Positions 60,006 through 64,000 of a stretch of 64,000 nucleotides of DNA are shown piece by piece. The notes beneath the pieces were generated by a model. That model was given only the letters and a program-made list of their open reading frames with translations, was not told the origin of the DNA and did no database searches. The stretch covers positions 510,001 to 574,000 of the forward strand of contig JAIBBX010000001.1 of the NCBI GenBank assembly GCA_019694475.1, given 5' to 3'. How positions within the stretch are numbered: the stretch's first letter is position 1; every line of letters begins with the position of its first letter. Both the position numbers and the translations under genes were made by a program. Source of the stretch: Parachlamydiales bacterium. GTDB lineage: Bacteria > Chlamydiota > Chlamydiia > Chlamydiales > SM23-39.

Positions 60006-62177
60006 ATGGCATCAATTTCAAATTTAAAGTTTACAGAAACTGCTCAGAAATGGATCAATGACCCCCTAGCGTCTGGCCCTATCGATCGGGCGCCTCCTGC
60101 TGCCCAGCAAAGCTTCTTTGGAGAGATCCGCCGGAGAGATCTCGAATCCGCCTGCCGAAAAACAGGGCTTCCTAACCCAGCCGAAACTGTGGAAGACCAA
60201 GCTTTATTAACCGACGTGTTCAATAGCTGGAGAAACCTGAACCTCGACACCCTCCCCTTATTTTTAGCCTTCAGCATCCACGGGGATTTGAACCATTGCG
60301 AAGAACACCTAGCCCGGACTCCAGAATACCCGAAAAAAACGGCCGACAAGAAAGCCCTCGCCTCCTTCCATGCAAATTTTTGCAGAGTTTGCATGAAGTC
60401 CTTCCAAGACCTATCTGCCGAAATGCTCTACGATAATCCCAACTGGGAGAAGATTGGAAAGATCAGAGAAGATTTTTGCGCCCAGCTCACTAAAATCCAA
60501 AAACTCCTCTCCTTAATTCCCCGCTCTTCTCAAGTCGGCGAAATCCAGCAAAAACTTGAATTTTGGCTCCGGATCGCAAGCCAACCCACCTATCCGCAGC
60601 TTGCAGCGCTGAATTTCGTTGTCATGGGAACAAGAGAGAGACAAAAGACCCACGAGGAAGAGCTGAAACTGCGCTCGAAAGCTGCAAAAGAACTCAGGCA
60701 AGCGCCTAGTATAGAGAGGGCCGCTGAAACCGCTCAGCAATATCCAGCTGCGGCTGCTGCCATTAGAACCCCCATTCAAGAACAAGTGGCCCAAATGCCT
60801 ACCTTGGAAGAGACGGTTTCGCTCCTCCTGGGCGAGGTGGAATTTGAACTCCCGCACTACCAGGAACTGAGCGCCGAGCTCGAAAAACAAAAACAACTCC
60901 TTCACGAAACCGCCGAGAAAGACCAAAATTACGCCTTCCGTCTGCAGATGCAAAAGGTGGCAGATCTCGAGGCAATGATCCAAAAGCTAGAGGACCCAGG
61001 AACCTACTTAGCCAGAGTCCAGCGCAGCCTTCGGGAAATTCGGGAAGCCCCGCCGGAGCAGAGAATCTCCCTCGCAGGAACCTTGATCGAAGAACTCGAA
61101 GAGAAAAAGATGAAGATCATCGAGAATAGGGAAGGCGGGATGACCGTTATAGAAGGCGCCCTGTCGAAACAATTTTTCCATCTTTTGCACCGGATGACTT
61201 CGTCCTTGGCGGTCTACACGAAGAACCTATCGCTCCGCCTAACCGCCCTCCGTCTTCATTGCAATTTACAAGCTCATCTAGACATCCCGCGAACGATCTT
61301 AACTCTGGATGGCAATCAAAAGCTCAAGGAAAGATTTTTTGCTCTTCATCAATTCATGGAGAAAAAAATCCAGTGGCAAAAGCCGTTCGAGAAATTGGAC
61401 AACTCTTTTTCTTCCGACAACTGGCAAGAGCTTCAAACTTTTTGCAGACAGAACAGATTTAAAACATTTATGCCGGCCGAATTTTTGACAAAGTTCCAAA
61501 AACTCCATAAACACTATTCGGAAATCGCATCAAAGCTCTACCGCGCGGGCGATCTTAAAGGCGCTGCCGCCCTAAAGAGCGACTATTTTAATCTCTGTTC
61601 GATCCTCCTTCCCACTTTTTTCTCGAATTTGGATATCGAAAGTCTCCGGATTGGAGTAAGCTCCGAGCGGGATATCATCATTCCCGACGAGCTCCTCATC
61701 TGCTTTGACTTGGAGATCGACGAGTCGGAAGAGGAAGTCGGCCCCCTCAAAGAGATCTATAACGAATCCTCCGACGAGGAACCTGAAGAGCATCTTCCTT
61801 CGCCTGCCCCCATGATCGACCCCTCTCCAAGGCAGATTCTCTCCCCAACCCCAATAATTGCTCCCTCTCCTAGGCCGCTTCCTCCGCCTCCCGGTCCGGT
61901 CAATCCGGCTCCTCGCGCCAAACCGACCGTGCAAGCTCCGCAGCCTGTCCGGGAAAAGCCCGCATTCTCCCGCCGCGAGATCCCGAAAAAAGTCCGCAAG
62001 CTCAGGCAGTGGATCCGGGAACGCTTCCATGAAACGGAAGGGGGCCGCCACAGAAAAATCGTCGATGATGACGGAAAACAAATTTCTGTGATGTCTCGAT
62101 CTGGAAAAGCCAGTCGCAGAGGCGTCCCAAGAGGGACCTTCAACGCGATGACCAAGCAATTGACGCAGGAGCAATGA
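60006..62177 (+). CDS. Coiled-coil protein with Pro-rich linker and HicA-like C-terminal domain; candidate effector
   Basis: 723 residues, no signal peptide or membrane segment. Residues 1-580 are helical and charged with coiled-coil stretches (EELKLRSKAAKELRQ; LSAELEKQKQLLHETAEKD). Residues 620-670 are a Pro/Ser/acidic linker (LPPPPGPVNPAPRAKP). The end, VRKLRQWIRERFHETEGGRHRKIV and SRRGVPRGTFNAMTKQL, resembles the HicA mRNase/dsRNA-binding-like fold (GSHH equivalent GGRH; xxGTLxxILKQ equivalent RGTFNAMTKQL). No HicB-like gene is seen next to it. AAGAATAAAATA precedes the ATG without a clear binding site. The combination is typical of secreted chlamydial proteins, but secretion is inferred. 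Confidence 0.5.
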   Translation: MASISNLKFTETAQKWINDPLASGPIDRAPPAAQQSFFGEIRRRDLESACRKTGLPNPAETVEDQALLTDVFNSWRNLNLDTLPLFLAFSIHGDLNHCEEHLARTPEYPKKTADKKALASFHANFCRVCMKSFQDLSAEMLYDNPNWEKIGKIREDFCAQLTKIQKLLSLIPRSSQVGEIQQKLEFWLRIASQPTYPQLAALNFVVMGTRERQKTHEEELKLRSKAAKELRQAPSIERAAETAQQYPAAAAAIRTPIQEQVAQMPTLEETVSLLLGEVEFELPHYQELSAELEKQKQLLHETAEKDQNYAFRLQMQKVADLEAMIQKLEDPGTYLARVQRSLREIREAPPEQRISLAGTLIEELEEKKMKIIENREGGMTVIEGALSKQFFHLLHRMTSSLAVYTKNLSLRLTALRLHCNLQAHLDIPRTILTLDGNQKLKERFFALHQFMEKKIQWQKPFEKLDNSFSSDNWQELQTFCRQNRFKTFMPAEFLTKFQKLHKHYSEIASKLYRAGDLKGAAALKSDYFNLCSILLPTFFSNLDIESLRIGVSSERDIIIPDELLICFDLEIDESEEEVGPLKEIYNESSDEEPEEHLPSPAPMIDPSPRQILSPTPIIAPSPRPLPPPPGPVNPAPRAKPTVQAPQPVREKPAFSRREIPKKVRKLRQWIRERFHETEGGRHRKIVDDDGKQISVMSRSGKASRRGVPRGTFNAMTKQLTQEQ

Positions 62178-62221
62178 CTTCGAGCTCCTAGCCATGCAAA
62201 CTGTTAAATAGTCTCTTAAAA

Positions 62222-62753
62222 GTGGGAACCTATTTCCGCCTCTATGATTCCCTTCTGCTCGATTCATATGTAAACAACTCCCGTCTAAAGGCGGAAGCTA
62301 TTCATTCCAGCTCTAAACATCCTTCCATTCCTGAGGGCTGCCGCCTTGGAGCCGTGACTTTCATACAGCGATTTGGCAAAGCTCTAAACCCTCATTTTCA
62401 CTTTCACTCCTGCGTCATCGACGACCTCCCCTGCGGGATGCACCCTGCTCTTTGATAAAGAGGGCAAATTTTATCCAGTCGATACACTCTCTATAGATGA
62501 AATCCGATCTGTTCAAGAGCGCATTCGGAAACGAGTACTTCGGCTTTTTCGTAAGAAAGGTCTTTTAGATTCGGATGTCACCTCAGATATGCTCGAGTGG
62601 GAAAATGGAGGATTTTCGCTCAACGCTAATGTTCGTATCGAAACTGAAGATCGAGATGGCCTAGAACGACTCATCCGCTCCTCCACCCCAAAAATGATGC
62701 ATTTTTGGGGACCCCGGCTGTGCAAGACCCATGTTTTCAGGCCAACGAGCTGA
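62222..62753 (+). pseudogene. Remnant of IS91-family transposase
   Basis: AVTFIQRFGKALNPHFHFHSCVID (62352-62423) is the QRFGxxLNxHxHxHxxxxDG core of IS91/IS801-type Y2 transposases. The frame stops at 62455. In a shifted frame the similarity continues with RVLRLFRKKGLL, SDMLEWENGGFSLNANVRIE and DRDGLERLIR, as in intact family members, until about 62690. Both ends of the transposase, including the catalytic tyrosines and the zinc-finger N-terminus, are missing. The remnant is frameshifted and inactive. Confidence 0.8.
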
Positions 62754-63204
62754 GGCGGTGCTGGCGCCGCTTTTCAGCAGCCTTGAAACGTTCTATTTGC
62801 TCAGGAGTTTCGGGAACGACCGGAATGATTTCTACAGGCTTGTCGTCATCGCCCATAGCTACAAATGTAAAATAGGCAGAAAGGATGTCTTTTTGCTCTA
62901 AAGTTCGAAAATCCTCGGCAATCACCTTCACTCCGATTTCCATAGAAGTGTTCCAGGTTTTGTTCACCGAAGCTTTGCAGACTAGGATATCGCCATGGCG
63001 GGCAGGATTGAGGAAACGGACCGAATCGATGCCCAAAGTCACGCAAACCCGTCCGCTGTGCCTTTTAGCCACAATGGCAGCCAGATTGTCGACAACCTGC
63101 ATCAGCTTCCCCCCGAAAAGAGTTCCATGGGGATTTAGATCGTTGGGAAACACCTCAACAACTTGGTCGATGATCGCGGATGCGGAGACTGGTTTTCCTT
63201 CCAT
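62737..63204 (-). CDS. Acyl-CoA thioesterase (YciA-like hotdog fold)
   Basis: 155 residues. FPNDLNPHGTLFGGKLMQVVDNLAA near 18-42 is the hotdog active-site block (NxHGxxFGG-(x)n-D). AARHSG-like KRHSGRVCVTLGIDSVRFLNPARHGD and MEIGVKV follow. Members hydrolyse short- and medium-chain acyl-CoAs in the cytosol. It is an ordinary core gene. Confidence 0.92.
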   Translation of the reverse strand: MEGKPVSASAIIDQVVEVFPNDLNPHGTLFGGKLMQVVDNLAAIVAKRHSGRVCVTLGIDSVRFLNPARHGDILVCKASVNKTWNTSMEIGVKVIAEDFRTLEQKDILSAYFTFVAMGDDDKPVEIIPVVPETPEQIERFKAAEKRRQHRLSSLA

Positions 63205-63230
63205 ATCTCCCCCATACCAAGAAGTCGAAT

Positions 63231-63258
63231 AAAAAAAAAGAGCCCCATGTGGGGCTCT
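63231..63258 (-). terminator. Rho-independent terminator of rplM-rpsI
   Basis: Stem AGAGCCCC / GGGGCTCT (63239-63246, 63251-63258) with ATGT loop, followed on the reverse strand by nine T (A run at 63231-63239). It lies about 27 bp after the rpsI stop. Confidence 0.9.
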
Positions 63259-63284
63259 TTATATGACTTAAAGGAGGAAAACTC

Positions 63285-63680
63285 TTAACGTTTAGAGAAT
63301 TGGAAGCGTTTACGAGCACCTTTCTGACCATATTTTTTACGCTCTCTCTTACGAGGATCGCGGGTCAGATATCCCAATTCTTTGAGATCGGACTTGATTG
63401 TCTCATCTTCTTGAACAAGGGCGCGGCTAATGCCAAGACGGGTCGCCTCAGCTTGGGCCTCAAGGCCTCCGCCTTTGATTCGGATGATCAGGTCCACTTT
63501 CTCTGGATTTGAGAATTTTTGGAGCGGAGCCATAATCAAATCTCTTTGGAGCTGTAAAGGGAAATATTTCTCAAACTCACGTCCGTTGACGTCGATATTG
63601 CCCGATCCCCTTTTCATTCTCACTGCTGATACAGCGGTCTTTCTGCGGCCAATTCCAATCGTTTCATCTTGCTTTGCCAT
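63285..63680 (-). CDS. rpsI: 30S ribosomal protein S9
   Basis: 131 residues. GIGRRKTAVSAVRMKRGSGNIDVNGR at the N-terminus, IIRIKGGGLEAQAEATRLGISRAL in the middle and the conserved basic end KRFQFSKR, which contacts tRNA in the P site. It follows rplM, 9 bp away, and ends at the terminator. Confidence 0.98.
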   Translation of the reverse strand: MAKQDETIGIGRRKTAVSAVRMKRGSGNIDVNGREFEKYFPLQLQRDLIMAPLQKFSNPEKVDLIIRIKGGGLEAQAEATRLGISRALVQEDETIKSDLKELGYLTRDPRKRERKKYGQKGARKRFQFSKR

Positions 63681-63689
63681 AGATTTCCT

Positions 63690-64000
63690 TTAAATATTTA
63701 CTGGGGTCGGTTGTTGTGCTTTTAGATCATGAGCTGCGCCTTTGAAGATGCGGAGCTTTTTCACTTGCTGTCCGCCAAGACGTGTTTTCGGCATCATTCC
63801 TTTGATCGCCCGCTCAAGAACCATCTCAGGATTACGTGCAATCATAGTTGAATAAGGGACTTCTCTCATCCCGCCGATAAAACCTGTATATTTGTGATAG
63901 ATTTTACGAGCTCTTTTCATCCCTGTAACCGCGATCTTTTCAGCATTGATGATCACAACGCCATCGCCGCAATCCACATTCGGGGTATACTCAGGACGGT
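63690..64000 (-). CDS. rplM: 50S ribosomal protein L13, partial
   Basis: The C-terminal 102 codons; the N-terminus lies beyond the window edge. [40 protein letters not shown] and [24 protein letters not shown] are the uL13 signature. It is co-transcribed with rpsI. Confidence 0.97.
   Translation of the reverse strand, partial: RPEYTPNVDCGDGVVIINAEKIAVTGMKRARKIYHKYTGFIGGMREVPYSTMIARNPEMVLERAIKGMMPKTRLGGQQVKKLRIFKGAAHDLKAQQPTPVNI

Noticed and set aside
60006..62177. HicAB toxin-antitoxin system
   Set aside because: The HicA-like part is only the C-terminal domain of a large protein and no HicB-like gene is adjacent.

Overview
The window comes from a chlamydia, most likely an environmental (amoeba-associated) member of the Chlamydiales such as a Waddlia-, Simkania- or Parachlamydia-like organism. 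The evidence is two blocks of core genes in the order I recall from Chlamydia trachomatis. The first is recD2, metG, a small gene, gmk, then rnhB-rplS-trmD-rpsP-ffh, then prmC-prfA-rpmE. The second is a conserved chlamydial gene, tadA, rpsO, pnp, then ftsH, tilS, lptF and lptG. A MOMP-like outer membrane protein, eukaryotic-like kinase and phosphatase genes and large type V secretion proteins also fit. The exact genus cannot be fixed from the sequence alone.

Layout. 0-3.2 kb: the 5' end of a secreted RHS-like protein, tRNA-Asn, recD2 and tspO, then a 177-bp near-perfect palindrome. 3.4-10.7 kb: a divergent protein kinase, the yicC-gmk-(rpoZ-like)-metG operon, a DUF457-type membrane protein, an unrecognised split gene, and rnhB. 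10.7-13.5 kb: the ffh-rpsP-trmD-rplS operon. 13.6-17.5 kb: accessory genes for a GT90 glycosyltransferase, a phosphoribosyltransferase-domain protein and a NADAR-domain protein. 17.5-20.6 kb: rpmE-prfA-prmC and a degenerate rhomboid. 20.6-25.9 kb: a compact cluster of two paralogous putative glycosyltransferases, a radical SAM protein, a HAD protein, a small conserved protein and a 2OG-Fe(II) oxygenase. 25.9-29.6 kb: tadA, rpsO and pnp. 29.6-40.8 kb: an archaeal-type AspRS fused to a YbaK-like editing domain, a PP2C phosphatase, a 1902-residue two-partner-secretion exoprotein, small genes and a CIRCE-controlled hsp20. 40.8-49.1 kb: ftsH, tilS, lptF, lptG, a kinase-like protein and an M32 carboxypeptidase. 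49.1-62.8 kb: an accessory zone with a candidate Inc protein, palindromic repeats, a methyltransferase, a type V secretion cluster, a MOMP-like porin, a poly-C-interrupted gene, a hairpin-rich GC island, a HicA-like-tailed candidate effector and an IS91-type transposase remnant. 62.7-64 kb: a thioesterase and rpsI-rplM.

The housekeeping genes lie in tight operons with 1-10 bp overlaps (recD2/tspO, yicC/gmk, rpoZ-like/metG, trmD/rplS, rpsP/ffh, prmC/prfA, lptF/lptG/kinase-like/M32). The accessory genes sit at breaks between these conserved blocks. The most noteworthy items are the AspRS-YbaK fusion, the phosphoribosyltransferase/NADAR pair, the radical SAM-glycosyltransferase-HAD-2OG cluster, two homopolymer tracts that could cause phase variation, an overlooked rpoZ-like gene, and a CIRCE operator overlapping the hsp20 promoter.
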